Origin: Cafeteria roenbergensis
Taxonomy: Eukaryota; Sar; Bigyra; Bicosoecida; Cafeteriaceae
Length of the DNA stretch: 64,000 nucleotides
Assembly (NCBI GenBank): GCA_008330645.1
Contig: VLTN01000013.1
Coordinates: forward strand, 310,001 to 374,000
Direction of reading: 5' to 3'
Below, piece by piece: positions 23,401-32,204 of the stretch (within the stretch, counting starts at the first letter, position 1; each line of letters begins with the position of its first letter). Made by a program: the position numbers and the translations under genes. The notes beneath the pieces were generated by a model, which saw only the letters and a program-made list of their open reading frames with translations, was not told the DNA's origin and searched no databases.

Positions 23401-24314
23401 ACATTCACCAGGCCGGTCCGCTCTGGCGCTGCATCCGCGCGTCCATGACCGTCCTCGGCCTCCTCCCGCCCATCCTGGACCACTCGCGCAAGCACCTGCT
23501 CGCCGACGGCGGGTACCTGGACAACCTGGCCGTGGGGGTTATGGCCTCCCTGGCGCCCCCGGCGGGCCTCAGGGCCATTGTGGCCGTGGACGTCGAGAAC
23601 AAGGAGTCCGGCCGCCCGCTGGAGAACGTCGAGGACTACGGCGAGGGCCTCAGCGGCTGGTGGCTGCTCTACAGGTGGGTCCTGGCGGCGGTGGGAGTCG
23701 GCCCCAAGGTCCGCATCCCCTCCATGTCGCACGTGAGCCTCAACCTGTCGTACATTTCGCACTCCATTCGCATCCGGCAGCTGCTCTCGGCGGCGGCCAG
23801 GCGTGCAGGGCGGACGGCGCCCGTCGGAAACGCCGAGTCCGCCTCGGTTGTGGCCCTCGGGGGCGACGGCGGCCTTCTCGGGGGCAGCTCCGCGCTGCTG
23901 TACATGCGCCCGGGAGTGGGCCACTACGGCCTCCTCGACTACGACAAGATCAAAGAGATCTCCTCGCGCGGCCGCATCGAGGCGGACGCCGTGCTGCGGG
24001 ACTGGCTGGAGCAAACGGGCGAGCGGCCATGCCTGTTCGTGTCCGACATGCCGGAGCCCGCGCCGGCCACGGAGGCCGGTGAGGAGTTCGACGTGGTGAA
24101 CCGGCCTGCCCTGGGGGACGACGTTCCATCGGCGCGCCCCCCCGTCGGCCCCAGGCCCAGCCACCGGCGGGTGTTCAGCGACAGCATGGCCCCTGCGCCG
24201 GCGCCTCGAGACACGGATTCTCCCCCGCTTGGCCTGCAGCTCAGCGGCGGGCATTCCAGCGCCGTGCCAGCCGCAGCCACGAGGGAGCGCGCGTCGAGCG
24301 AGACTGAGCCGTGA
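17444..24314 (+). CDS. Neuropathy target esterase-like patatin phospholipase with three cNMP-binding domains (2195 aa)
   Basis: The CDS is join(17444..17538,17822..24314). The family (PNPLA6/7, yeast Nte1) deacylates phosphatidylcholine and lysophospholipids at the ER. Exon 1 gives a short helix 'LLWLIM'. After splicing a second hydrophobic helix (about residues 43-60) follows, so the N-terminus is membrane-anchored. An Asp/Glu run lies at about 108-144. Three cyclic-nucleotide-binding-like domains follow: about 370-660 (interrupted by insertions), 968-1150 and 1224-1371. Each has 'LxPGevLfr.G' or 'GGILFRAGEPCDRGLYLVVSG' signatures. The patatin domain has the 'GGGGARGLAHLG' oxyanion loop near 1776, the nucleophile in GTSQG (Ser1806) and the 'ADGGYLDN' aspartate (Asp1927), so the catalytic dyad is intact. 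It is longer than animal NTE (about 1350 aa) because of disordered linkers. Binding of cNMP is not proven; NTE domains often do not bind it. Confidence 0.9.
17539..17821 (+). other. Intron of the NTE-like gene (283 nt)
   Basis: Donor CAG|GTGAGG and acceptor GACCAG. Exon 1 ends two bases into an Arg codon and exon 2 supplies the third, so the frame is kept. Splicing places two hydrophobic helices at the N-terminus, as in NTE. Confidence 0.8.
18049..18160 (+). repeat. GAC/GAG-rich tract coding an acidic run
   Basis: An imperfect GAC-GAG trinucleotide tract within the NTE-like gene encodes a nearly continuous Asp/Glu segment just after the N-terminal membrane helices. Confidence 0.85.
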
Positions 24315-24598
24315 GTGGAGAGCGCGCGCCGCGCGTTTGTGCGTCCACAGTCGCATTCTCGGCTGCGTGTCAGGCCTCGCGCGGCTGTGCTCAGCACGCG
24401 CGCGTTCGCTTCAAACCGCCCCACACATGCCCGCACACAGGCGTCGGGCCCACCGACGACTCCGCGCGAGCCCCCCCCCCGCCCGGGGGAAGCGCTGGCG
24501 CTCGCGTTGTGCGCGCCAGAGGCCTGTCCAGCTCTGCCCTGCTGGGCGGCTCCGCACGCAGCCAGCCACGCGAGCGCACGCGCAGCGAACACGCATCC

Positions 24599-26632
24599 AT
24601 GTGGCGCAGGGGTGCGCGCAGCGCCCACTCCGCTTCGCGCAGCCTCGGCAGGGGCGCCGCGGGGCGGGCCTTTGCTTGCGGCCGCAACCATTTCGGCAGC
24701 CTGGTGTCAACTCCCATTTTCTACGTGAACGGGACTGCGCACGTGGGCCACCTATACTCGGCCCTCCTGGCCGATGCGAGCGCGCGCTCGAGGCGGATGG
24801 CGGGAGAGCCGGTGGTGTCGGTCACGGGCACCGACGAGCACGGCCTCAAGGTGCATGAAGCGTCCGTCCGCGCCGGGCTGCCCGAGCTGGACTTCTGCAC
24901 CAACGTCTCCAGGAGCTTCCGAGAGTGCTTCGACGCGTTTGGTGTTGGCTACGACGCGTACATTCGGACCACGGATCCGTCGCACGCGGCGACCGTGGAG
25001 TGGCTGTGGACGCGCTTGGCCAAGCGCGGCTACATTTACGAGGGCGAGCACAGCGGCTGGTACTGCAAAAGCGACGAGGCCTTCTTGACCGACCGGCAGG
25101 TTGGCCCTGGTCCCGACGGCGGCCTCGTGTCTTTGGACAGCGGGCACCCAGTCGAGTGGCTGTCCGAGCCCAACTGGATGTTTCGGCTGTCCGCGTTGCG
25201 CGGGCCGGTCCTGGAGTGGCTGCAGCGCTGCCCCGACGTGATCCAGCCCGCCTCTCGGCGGCAGGAAGTGCTTGCGCTCTTGCAAGCCGAGGCTGAGGCA
25301 GAAGGGGGTGGTGGCGACCTGAGCGTGTCGCGGCCGCGGCGGCGCGTGCCGTGGGGCCTGGCGGCCCCGGACCGGACCGTCGGCCCGGCGGGAAGCGCCA
25401 CTGAGCCTCAAACGGTCTACGTCTGGCTGGACGCTCTGAGCAACTACCTGACTGTGGCAGGGGGGGCGCCGGCTGCAGCAGCTGCCGAGGCTGCGGCGGC
25501 ATGCGGAGGGGAGACCGACGCCGCCGGGGACGAGGCCTTCAGCGCAGTCATCGGCCCTGACGGACATGCCACGGCCGGGGCGGCCGTGTGGGCGCTGGCC
25601 AGGGGCGACCAGGCGGGAACGTCGTGGGACGCGTCACCATCGCAGCTGCCCCCGCTGGCCGCCGACCCCACCGGGCCGCGCGCGGCCCCGCTGGCGTCCG
25701 GGCCCTGGCCGGCCTTTGCGTGGCCGCCCGCGGCCCACATTGTCGGCAAGGACATCGTGCGGTTTCACTGCGTCTACTGGCCGGCATTCCTGCTCGCCGC
25801 GGGGCTGGCGCTGCCCAAGAGCGTGGTTGTGCACGGGCACTTCACGGCCGGGCAGCGCAAGATGAGCAAGAGCCTGGGCAACGTGGTGAGCCCTGAGGCT
25901 TTGGTCAGCGGCGCCCCCACCGTGTTTGCGGACGGCGCGGAGTGGCTGCCTCCGGTGTCCGCTGTGCGCTGGTACCTGGCCGCCCGGGGCGGGCTGGGCT
26001 CGGACGGCGACTTTGACACGGAGGACCTTCGTGCCAGGTGGGACAAGGACGTCGTGGGGGGCGTTGGGAACCTCTTCGCGCGGCTCACCGGCAGCGCGCT
26101 GCTTCCAGCAGGCCAGCTGCCCGACCCCGGGCAAGCCGGGCTGTCGGCCGAGGACGAGGAGCTGCTGCGCCGGGTTCAGGAGGAGCTGAGCAGCGTGCCT
26201 GCCGCGTTCGCCGCCTGCAGGACCGGCGCGGCGGCGACCGCCATCTCCGCCGCCGCAGGTCACCTCAACGCGTTCGTGACGGCGCAGGAGCCGTGGCTGC
26301 TGGTGCCAGGAAAGCCCACGCAGGACGCCCAGCGGCTCGCCGCGGTGATCTGGACTGCGCTGGAGGGGCTGCGGCTCGTGGGGACGGCCATGCAGCCGGC
26401 AGTGCCGCAGGTGGCCGGCAAACTCCTCGACGCGCTCGCGGTGCCGGCGGACAAGCGGAGCTGGGCGGACATGACGCCGCTGTTCGCTCGGCCTGCCGAG
26501 CGCGAGACTCACGCGTGGCGGGCTCCGGGGCTGCATCTGAACCTCGCCGACCCCGCCAGTGGCTCGCACAAGCGACCCGCGACGCTGCTCTTCAGCCGCT
26601 CACCAGCGGCTCCCAAGGCGCGGCGCCCGTAG
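24599..26632 (+). CDS. MARS2: Methionyl-tRNA synthetase, organellar/bacterial type (677 aa)
   Basis: This class I aminoacyl-tRNA synthetase charges tRNA-Met with methionine. The ATG at 24599 is chosen because the first ~35 residues are rich in Arg, Ser and Ala and lack acids, like a mitochondrial presequence. The catalytic Rossmann domain follows at once ('STPIFYVNG'). The HIGH box is HVGH (48-51) and the KMSKS loop is intact (421-425). 'VTGTDEHGLKV', 'EPNWMFRLS' and 'VYVWLDALSNYLT' are all present. 'VGKDIVRFHCVYWPAFLLA' precedes KMSKS as in MetG. There are two insertions: a basic one near residues 225-255 and an Ala-rich one of about 90 residues between 'NYLT' and 'VGKD'. The connective peptide shows no four-cysteine zinc knuckle, as in mitochondrial enzymes. 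A C-terminal anticodon-binding helical bundle is present. It lies about 280 bp behind the NTE-like gene on the same strand. Confidence 0.92.
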   Translation: MWRRGARSAHSASRSLGRGAAGRAFACGRNHFGSLVSTPIFYVNGTAHVGHLYSALLADASARSRRMAGEPVVSVTGTDEHGLKVHEASVRAGLPELDFCTNVSRSFRECFDAFGVGYDAYIRTTDPSHAATVEWLWTRLAKRGYIYEGEHSGWYCKSDEAFLTDRQVGPGPDGGLVSLDSGHPVEWLSEPNWMFRLSALRGPVLEWLQRCPDVIQPASRRQEVLALLQAEAEAEGGGGDLSVSRPRRRVPWGLAAPDRTVGPAGSATEPQTVYVWLDALSNYLTVAGGAPAAAAAEAAAACGGETDAAGDEAFSAVIGPDGHATAGAAVWALARGDQAGTSWDASPSQLPPLAADPTGPRAAPLASGPWPAFAWPPAAHIVGKDIVRFHCVYWPAFLLAAGLALPKSVVVHGHFTAGQRKMSKSLGNVVSPEALVSGAPTVFADGAEWLPPVSAVRWYLAARGGLGSDGDFDTEDLRARWDKDVVGGVGNLFARLTGSALLPAGQLPDPGQAGLSAEDEELLRRVQEELSSVPAAFAACRTGAAATAISAAAGHLNAFVTAQEPWLLVPGKPTQDAQRLAAVIWTALEGLRLVGTAMQPAVPQVAGKLLDALAVPADKRSWADMTPLFARPAERETHAWRAPGLHLNLADPASGSHKRPATLLFSRSPAAPKARRP

Positions 26633-27094
26633 CAGCGCGCTTGCCGGCGCCCTGCCGCCGCTTGCCTGCCCACTGTCCCGCCCCTGCTTGTGTGACTGCC
26701 CACTGGTGCGACCCCAAGCGAACCGTCGGGCGCTGCCGTTGCAGTGTCCGCTCGCTACGCTTCTGGCTCGCGCGGGACACCTTCAATCGCGACAGCGAGC
26801 GCCGGCAGCCCTCGTCGAGAACGATTCGAGCCCTCCCGTTCGCCCCGACGAGCCGAACACGCACCGCTGGCGCATGCCCCGCGGCGCTGCTGCTGTGCCG
26901 CCTGCGCGCCCAGGTCATCTGCGCAGGAGGTGTGCTTCCGCGCGAGAGAGCCCACCGGCGCTGGGGCGGCCGGGTGGCGCAGCCACAGTTTTCGCGGCTT
27001 CGGCGCGCCGCAAAGTTGGTACGCTCACACACGGTGCCAGCGTACTCGGCCGCGACGCAGCGCTGGCGAGAGCGTGGCCGGAAGCCCTGATGGC
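26633..27094. other. Convergent 3' intergenic region (462 bp)
   Basis: It lies between the stop codons of the methionyl-tRNA synthetase (+) and PAN3 (-) genes. It presumably carries both 3' UTRs. I see no gene, RNA or repeat in it. Confidence 0.5.
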
Positions 27095-29392
27095 TCAGGG
27101 GACGAAGGGCGCGGCATCCTTGCTCAGGGTCGCGCTGGCCGAGCGAGCCAGTTGCGGGCCTGGGGGACCGCGCGGCGCCGGCTGGGGCAAGGGGTCCGAC
27201 GGGGGCCCTCGCCCCATCATGCGGGCATGGGCGGGGTGCATGCCGGCGGAGGTGGGCATGGGCGGCCGCATGCCCACGCCGCGGCCGTCGGAGCCGTGCG
27301 GCAGCGGGAGCGTCACTCCGCCGTACCCGCCGCCGAACCCTGCCGAGTACCCGCCCATGCCCATCGGAGCGCCCGACACGCCGCCGTACATGCCCGGGTG
27401 CACTTGCATATGGTGGCCGCCAGCAGCCGCAGCAGCGGCCGCAGCAGCAGCAGCAGCGGCGGCCGCCGCAGCAGCGGCCGCCGAGCCCGCCGGGTCCTGG
27501 CCTGCGCCAGCCTGGTGGAAGCCGGCGGGCGCGAGCGCCTCCACCGGGAGCGCGCCGGCCACCCCCAGGCGGCGACCCATGGCCGCCTGCGTGCCGGGCC
27601 GCAGGCCGCCGTAGATGGGTGGCACCGGTCCGTCGGCGGCCTTGGCGAGCGCGCCGAAGCTGTCGTGCACGGAGGCCCGGAGCGTGGCCCAGTCGGCCAT
27701 GAGGAGGGTCTGGCCGTCGCGCGCGGGGAGGAGCACGCGCTGCGGGTCGCCCATGTCGAGGCGCTGCAGGCACTCCATGACGTGAGAGGGGTCCATGCGG
27801 GGGCGGCCGGACTCGTCCGTCTGGTGGAAGATGGCGTCGCGCATGGCGGCAAGGACGAGCTTGTCTCCGCCGCTGCCCCAGGCCGGGTCGACGTCTGCCT
27901 CCGGCCGGTCGAGCACGTGGAGCAGCTTCACAAGCAGCCGCAGCATGCGGCCGGACCCGGCTTCGGCCGCCACGAGCGAGTCGAGCGCCTCGCAGCGGCG
28001 CAGGATGCCTTCGTAGAGAGCGGGGAGCCGCGGGGCAAGCAGCTCGTCCACGGCGGCGGCGGCGGAGGGAGGGGGCCGCGCCATCAGCGCGCCGACGAGG
28101 CGGGTCAGCTGCGGGGTCGCCTTGGCAGAGAGCGCGCGGAGGCTTGCCTGGAGGGAGCCTGGCTGGGCAGCGGCCGTGTCGCGGACGGCGAGCTGAAGCA
28201 GAGCCGCGCCGAGGTTGGACACGTCGTTCTCCTGCAGGGCCGGGAGGGGCCTGTCTGACTCGTGGTCGAGCGCTTCCAGCACGCCCGCCCCGGCGATGAG
28301 GCAGCGTCCGTCGGGCGCGAGGAGGAGGCGCTCGAGGGTGATGCCGTGGAGGGAGAGGCCAGCCGCGTGCGCGGCCCTGATTCCCAGCAGGGCGTCCGCT
28401 GCCACCCGCCAGACCAGCTCCTCGCCCAGCTGGGGCGCCTCGCCCGGGCGCTCGCTGAAGAATATGTCGGCCAGCGAGCGGGCCCCGGGCACGAGGTCGT
28501 GGGCGAAGAAGGTCGCGCGGTCGCCCGGCGAGGGCGAGGGGCACTCCCGCAGGGCGATGATGGACGGGTGGGAGGCCACGCCGTGCGCCGGGGAGCCCCA
28601 CCTGGAGAGGACTGCCCGGAGCACGTCGAGCGGCAGCCGCACTCCGTCCACGCGGCGCACGGCCCGGGCCACGCCGTCGCGAAGCGAGACTGCCTTGAAG
28701 AGCCGGGTGGGGTAGCCTGTGGACCCCGTCACGCCGGAGGGCTTGCTCTCGGCGTCCAACGGATATCCCTCCGTGTAGTCGCTCGGCAGCTCGCGCAGTC
28801 TGGGATCGTCGCCGGGCAGGGAGCGCGCAACCTGGGCCGCCAGGCGGTGGTAGTGCAGCTCCGCGTCGTCGGGCAGGAACGACCCCCTCCACGTGCGCTG
28901 TCGGGGCGAGCGCTGCGCAAGGGAAGCCGGCGCAAAATGGCCCATGTCCCCGCTCCCGGCCCCCGCCTGGTGCGCGTGCGCCGCGGCGGCCGCAAACTGG
29001 GCGTGCATGTGCGCGTCCCGCCCCATGCCATGGTGGCCGTGGCCGTGGTGGTGGCCGTGCTGCTGCTGGTGCGCATGGCCGTGACCGTGACCGTGCCCGT
29101 GGCCGTGGCCGAGCCCATGGCCGTGGCCGTGGCCGTGGGGGGCTGAGGCCGAAAAGTCGAGGGATCGTGCATGCCCGCCTGCCATGTCGCCGTGCGGGCC
29201 GCCGTGGCCGGCCTCAAATCCTGCTCGAGGGCCTCCCCACCCGTGGCTCATCGCGCCGGCAGCCCGTGCATCGCCGTGCGCAGCTGCGGCGCCGGCCGGC
29301 GCGCCCCCTGCCGGGCCGCTGGCCGAAGCTGCAACAGCGTCGAGCTCATCCTGGAGCGCGGTCGGGTCGAACGCTGGGGCGTCGGCGTTCAT
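27095..29392 (-). CDS. PAN3: PAN3-like poly(A)-nuclease deadenylation complex subunit (765 aa)
   Basis: PAN3 is the regulatory subunit that dimerises, recruits the PAN2 exonuclease to poly(A)-binding protein and starts mRNA deadenylation in the cytoplasm. The ATG at 29392 is the first in frame. Residues about 60-130 form a His-Gly repeat with Gln. The pseudokinase domain occupies about 170-460 ('YPTRLFKAVSLRDG' as the ATP-lobe opening; no HRD or DFG). A coiled coil about 470-495 ('LYEGILRRCEALDSLVAAE') leads to the C-terminal knob, which is the clearest match: 'GRMLRLLVKLLHVLDRPE', 'GDKLVLAAMRDAIFHQ', 'DESGRPRMDPSHVMECLQRLD'. An extra tail of about 140 residues with a poly-Ala run (encoded near 27420-27485) and Gly-Pro-Met-rich sequence is unusual. 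No PAM2 motif is recognisable. It is divergent from EXO1. Confidence 0.9.
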   Translation of the reverse strand: MNADAPAFDPTALQDELDAVAASASGPAGGAPAGAAAAHGDARAAGAMSHGWGGPRAGFEAGHGGPHGDMAGGHARSLDFSASAPHGHGHGHGLGHGHGHGHGHGHAHQQQHGHHHGHGHHGMGRDAHMHAQFAAAAAHAHQAGAGSGDMGHFAPASLAQRSPRQRTWRGSFLPDDAELHYHRLAAQVARSLPGDDPRLRELPSDYTEGYPLDAESKPSGVTGSTGYPTRLFKAVSLRDGVARAVRRVDGVRLPLDVLRAVLSRWGSPAHGVASHPSIIALRECPSPSPGDRATFFAHDLVPGARSLADIFFSERPGEAPQLGEELVWRVAADALLGIRAAHAAGLSLHGITLERLLLAPDGRCLIAGAGVLEALDHESDRPLPALQENDVSNLGAALLQLAVRDTAAAQPGSLQASLRALSAKATPQLTRLVGALMARPPPSAAAAVDELLAPRLPALYEGILRRCEALDSLVAAEAGSGRMLRLLVKLLHVLDRPEADVDPAWGSGGDKLVLAAMRDAIFHQTDESGRPRMDPSHVMECLQRLDMGDPQRVLLPARDGQTLLMADWATLRASVHDSFGALAKAADGPVPPIYGGLRPGTQAAMGRRLGVAGALPVEALAPAGFHQAGAGQDPAGSAAAAAAAAAAAAAAAAAAAAGGHHMQVHPGMYGGVSGAPMGMGGYSAGFGGGYGGVTLPLPHGSDGRGVGMRPPMPTSAGMHPAHARMMGRGPPSDPLPQPAPRGPPGPQLARSASATLSKDAAPFVP

Positions 29393-29701
29393 CGTCGCCC
29401 GTTCCCTGGGCGACGACTGCCTTGCCTTGTGCGGAGCCTGCCGCAGTCACCAAAGCCTGCCTCAAGGCCGGCTTCCCAACCTCGCACAGGTGGGCCTGTG
29501 CGCCCTCCTCTTGAGCAGTGCGGTCCGAGCGCCTGGGGGCCGCGGGAGGCCTTTGCTCGGCCAGAAGCAACCATTGGCACAGCATCCGAACGGCCGTCGC
29601 CCCTGCTGCTGTTTGATTGCCGGCGGCAGCTCTGCCGCACCCGGGAGCGCGGACGCCCGCCACGGTTGGCAGGAGCCTCGGGGAAGGGCTCGGCTGCAAA
29701 G
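29393..29701. promoter_or_regulatory. Bidirectional spacer between PAN3 and EXO1 (309 bp)
   Basis: The start codons of the two genes face away from each other across this interval, so it must contain both 5' UTRs and both promoters. No TATA-like element stands out. Confidence 0.5.
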
Positions 29702-32089
29702 ATGGGGATCCAGGGGCTGCTCAAGGAGCTGGGGCCCGTGATGGTGGACCAGTTCGACGCGCGACGCCTGGCGCGCGGCACGTGCGCCATCGATGGTTCG
29801 GCTTGGCTGTTCAAGGCCGCCTACGCCTGCGCTTTGGAGCTTGCCCTGGGCCGACCCACAAACCAGCTGGTCAACTACGTGGAGCGGCGGGTCAGAGCGT
29901 TGCACGCTGCCGGCCTTCGCGTTGTCGTGTGCTTTGACGGGAACCGGCCGAATTTGAAAAGCCAAGTGTCAGCGGAGCGCCGCGCCAGGCAGGCGGCCGG
30001 ACGGGCCAAAGGCAACGAGCTTTACCAGGCTTCGCTGCGTGCCCGGTCGGCGGCGGAGCGCCGGGCCCTGGAGGACTCCGCGCGGAACGCCTTCGCGGGC
30101 GCCATCAGCGTGACGTTCGAGCACACGCTGCCGGTGCTCCGCGCGCTCCGGGCAATGCGCGTGCCGTACATCGTCGCCCCGTTCGAAGCCGACGCCCAGC
30201 TGGCGGCCCTTGCTGCGGGGGGGCACTGCTCGAGCATCGTCACCGAGGACTCTGACGTGGCGGTGTTCCTGTCCGCCTGCGGCGCCGGCTGCGACGTCCT
30301 CTACCGCATGGACGACCGCGGGGTGGGCCAGCTGCTGCGCGTGAGGCCGGGCCCGCTGAGCGAGTGGGTGTCCCTCGACGGCATCGAGGTCATGCGAGCG
30401 GCCAGCGCCGGCAGGGCGGCGGCTCGGTCCGCCTCGGCTGGGCCGCAGCCCAGCGCGCCGGCGTCTGCGCAGCCCGTGGCTGCCAGCTCATCGATGGGGT
30501 ACGCTCCCTCTCCCGGCCGCGCCCCCGCGCCCTCCTCCCGCGCCCCCAAGGTGGTCACGCCGTCGACGTACGCCTTCCTGAGGAAGCTGTCGGCCCTGTC
30601 CGCCCGGCAGTTCGTCCAGCTCTGCGTACTGGCAGGCTGCGACTATCTCACCTCGCCCCCCGGCCTGGGGCTCCGGACCGGGGTCAAGTACCTGCAGCGG
30701 ACGGCCGCGGCCGACGACGACGCCCGGCCTGCGCGGATCGTCCGGGAGATGGCCAAGGACGGCGTGCCCGTGCCGGACGGCTACAGACACCTCTTCTGCA
30801 TGGCAGAGGCCGGGTTCCGGAGGCACGTGGTCTTCGACCCGGCCCTCAGGGCGGCACGCCGGCTCGTGCCAGTCTGCGGAGGCGACGCCGCGGCAGACTC
30901 GGGTCTCCTCGCATCCCCGGCGCGTCCCGGCCGGCGCAGGGGCGCCCACGGAGCGGCCGAGGCCGAGGCGTCCGGGCGCACGGTGGGAGCGCTGCCCGCG
31001 CCTCTCCGCGTCGCTCCGAGCCTGCCATCGCCGTCCAGCGAGCCGGCCGGCGGGTCGCTCGACGCCTCCGGGGGCTCGAGCGACGCGGCCTCCACGCCCT
31101 CGACCGTGGCTGCGGCACCCAAGCCCGCAAGGAGGCGCCGCATGCCCGCGCCGGGAGGCGGTCCCGCAGCCAAGGCCGGCACGCTTTTCGCGCTGGTGAG
31201 CAAGATGAAGGCCAAATCTGCCGCGGCCCCGCCCCAGCCCGACTCCCAGCCGCCTCCCCCATCAGCGGCGAGCAGCGGCGCGAGCAGCCCAGGCGCGCCA
31301 CCATTGCCGAGCGGCCTGCCTGTTGCCCGGCCCGAGGTCGCGGCAGCGCCGCCCGCCTCGCCGGCGGGCAGCGCCAGCAGCATCGAGTCCTCGGACGAGA
31401 GCCCGCTGCCGGAGCCCCTCGAGTCGGCGGAGGCGACAGGGCTTCGTGCGAGGGGCTACACAGTGCAACCTGAGCGCGAGCACGAGGACCCGCTCGGCGA
31501 CATGGTCGGCCGCGTCCCCGCCCCGGAGGAGGCGTGCGCAGTCGCCAGAGGGGACGCCCACCCTCGGACGATGATCCCGGTGGTCCACCCCGCCGGCACC
31601 GCGCCGTACGCCTCGCCCCAGGACGGCCTCGTGGCAGCCATGGCGCGGCAGGGCGGGAGGCTGCTCTTCGCGCCAAAGTCGCGCTCGCCGGCCAGGCCCA
31701 CGCCCCCAAAGGCGGCGCCCCGCCTCGACGCATGGTCGGCCAGAGCTGCCGGCGAATCGCGGGGCCGCGGGGAGCCGCCTCTCCGAGCCTCCCGCCCGCC
31801 AAAGGACAGGAGCTCGTCGCAGGCGACCGGCAACGCGTTGCGCGCTGCGGCCGCTGCCGCGGCAGAGGCGCAGCTGGCTGAGGACGCGCTGATGTTCGCC
31901 TCCTTCTCGGCCACATCGCAGCCCAAGGCGGCGCCAGCTCGCTCGGCGGCTCAGGCGGCCAGGAGGGCTCCGGCCACAGGCGCCACAGCCGCGTTTGCCA
32001 TGGGCAGGCCAGCCGCGGCCAGGGCGCCCAAGAGGAGCGCCTCGGCGGGCGCCGGCACCAAGCGTGCACGCATGGCACCTGACGCCTGA
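29702..32089 (+). CDS. EXO1: Exonuclease 1-like 5' flap nuclease (795 aa)
   Basis: EXO1 is a FEN1/XPG-family 5'-3' exonuclease and flap nuclease in mismatch repair and DNA end resection. The start gives the obligatory 'MGIQGLL', whose N-terminus lies in the active site. The N-domain has Asp31 ('CAIDGSAW') and Asp79 ('VVCFDG'). The I-domain has Glu162 and Asp164 ('APFEADAQLA') and Asp183 and Asp185 ('TEDSDVAV'). Asp314 ('AGCDYL') completes the two-metal set, and 'GLGLRTGVKYL' is the helix-two-turn-helix DNA-binding element. An insertion of roughly 75 residues, rich in Ala, Ser and Pro, sits between 'DEDSD...RMD' and 'FVQLCVLAGCDYL'. That spacing is about 52 residues in human EXO1, so the enzyme is enlarged here. 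Residues about 400-795 are disordered and basic, as in the EXO1 tail that binds mismatch-repair proteins. FEN1 is unlikely because of the tail and the CDYL context. Confidence 0.88.
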   Translation: MGIQGLLKELGPVMVDQFDARRLARGTCAIDGSAWLFKAAYACALELALGRPTNQLVNYVERRVRALHAAGLRVVVCFDGNRPNLKSQVSAERRARQAAGRAKGNELYQASLRARSAAERRALEDSARNAFAGAISVTFEHTLPVLRALRAMRVPYIVAPFEADAQLAALAAGGHCSSIVTEDSDVAVFLSACGAGCDVLYRMDDRGVGQLLRVRPGPLSEWVSLDGIEVMRAASAGRAAARSASAGPQPSAPASAQPVAASSSMGYAPSPGRAPAPSSRAPKVVTPSTYAFLRKLSALSARQFVQLCVLAGCDYLTSPPGLGLRTGVKYLQRTAAADDDARPARIVREMAKDGVPVPDGYRHLFCMAEAGFRRHVVFDPALRAARRLVPVCGGDAAADSGLLASPARPGRRRGAHGAAEAEASGRTVGALPAPLRVAPSLPSPSSEPAGGSLDASGGSSDAASTPSTVAAAPKPARRRRMPAPGGGPAAKAGTLFALVSKMKAKSAAAPPQPDSQPPPPSAASSGASSPGAPPLPSGLPVARPEVAAAPPASPAGSASSIESSDESPLPEPLESAEATGLRARGYTVQPEREHEDPLGDMVGRVPAPEEACAVARGDAHPRTMIPVVHPAGTAPYASPQDGLVAAMARQGGRLLFAPKSRSPARPTPPKAAPRLDAWSARAAGESRGRGEPPLRASRPPKDRSSSQATGNALRAAAAAAAEAQLAEDALMFASFSATSQPKAAPARSAAQAARRAPATGATAAFAMGRPAAARAPKRSASAGAGTKRARMAPDA

Positions 32090-32204
32090 AGGCCGCGGCA
32101 GCGTTTCGGCCGCGGCAGAAGAAGTCGCATAAGAGTGCTTCCCGCTTCCAAGTGGCCCGCTCGCAATTGCGCTCTCAGGGCGGACGCCGTCCAGGCCCGC
32201 GCGC

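Noticed and set aside
22083-24356. A 757-aa minus-strand ORF opposite the patatin domain
   Set aside because: It is antisense to highly conserved catalytic motifs and shows no family pattern of its own.
29010-29140. The GGCCAC-type repeat in PAN3 as a CRISPR-like or telomeric array
   Set aside because: It is in frame with the protein, has no spacers, and fits a coding His-Gly low-complexity run.
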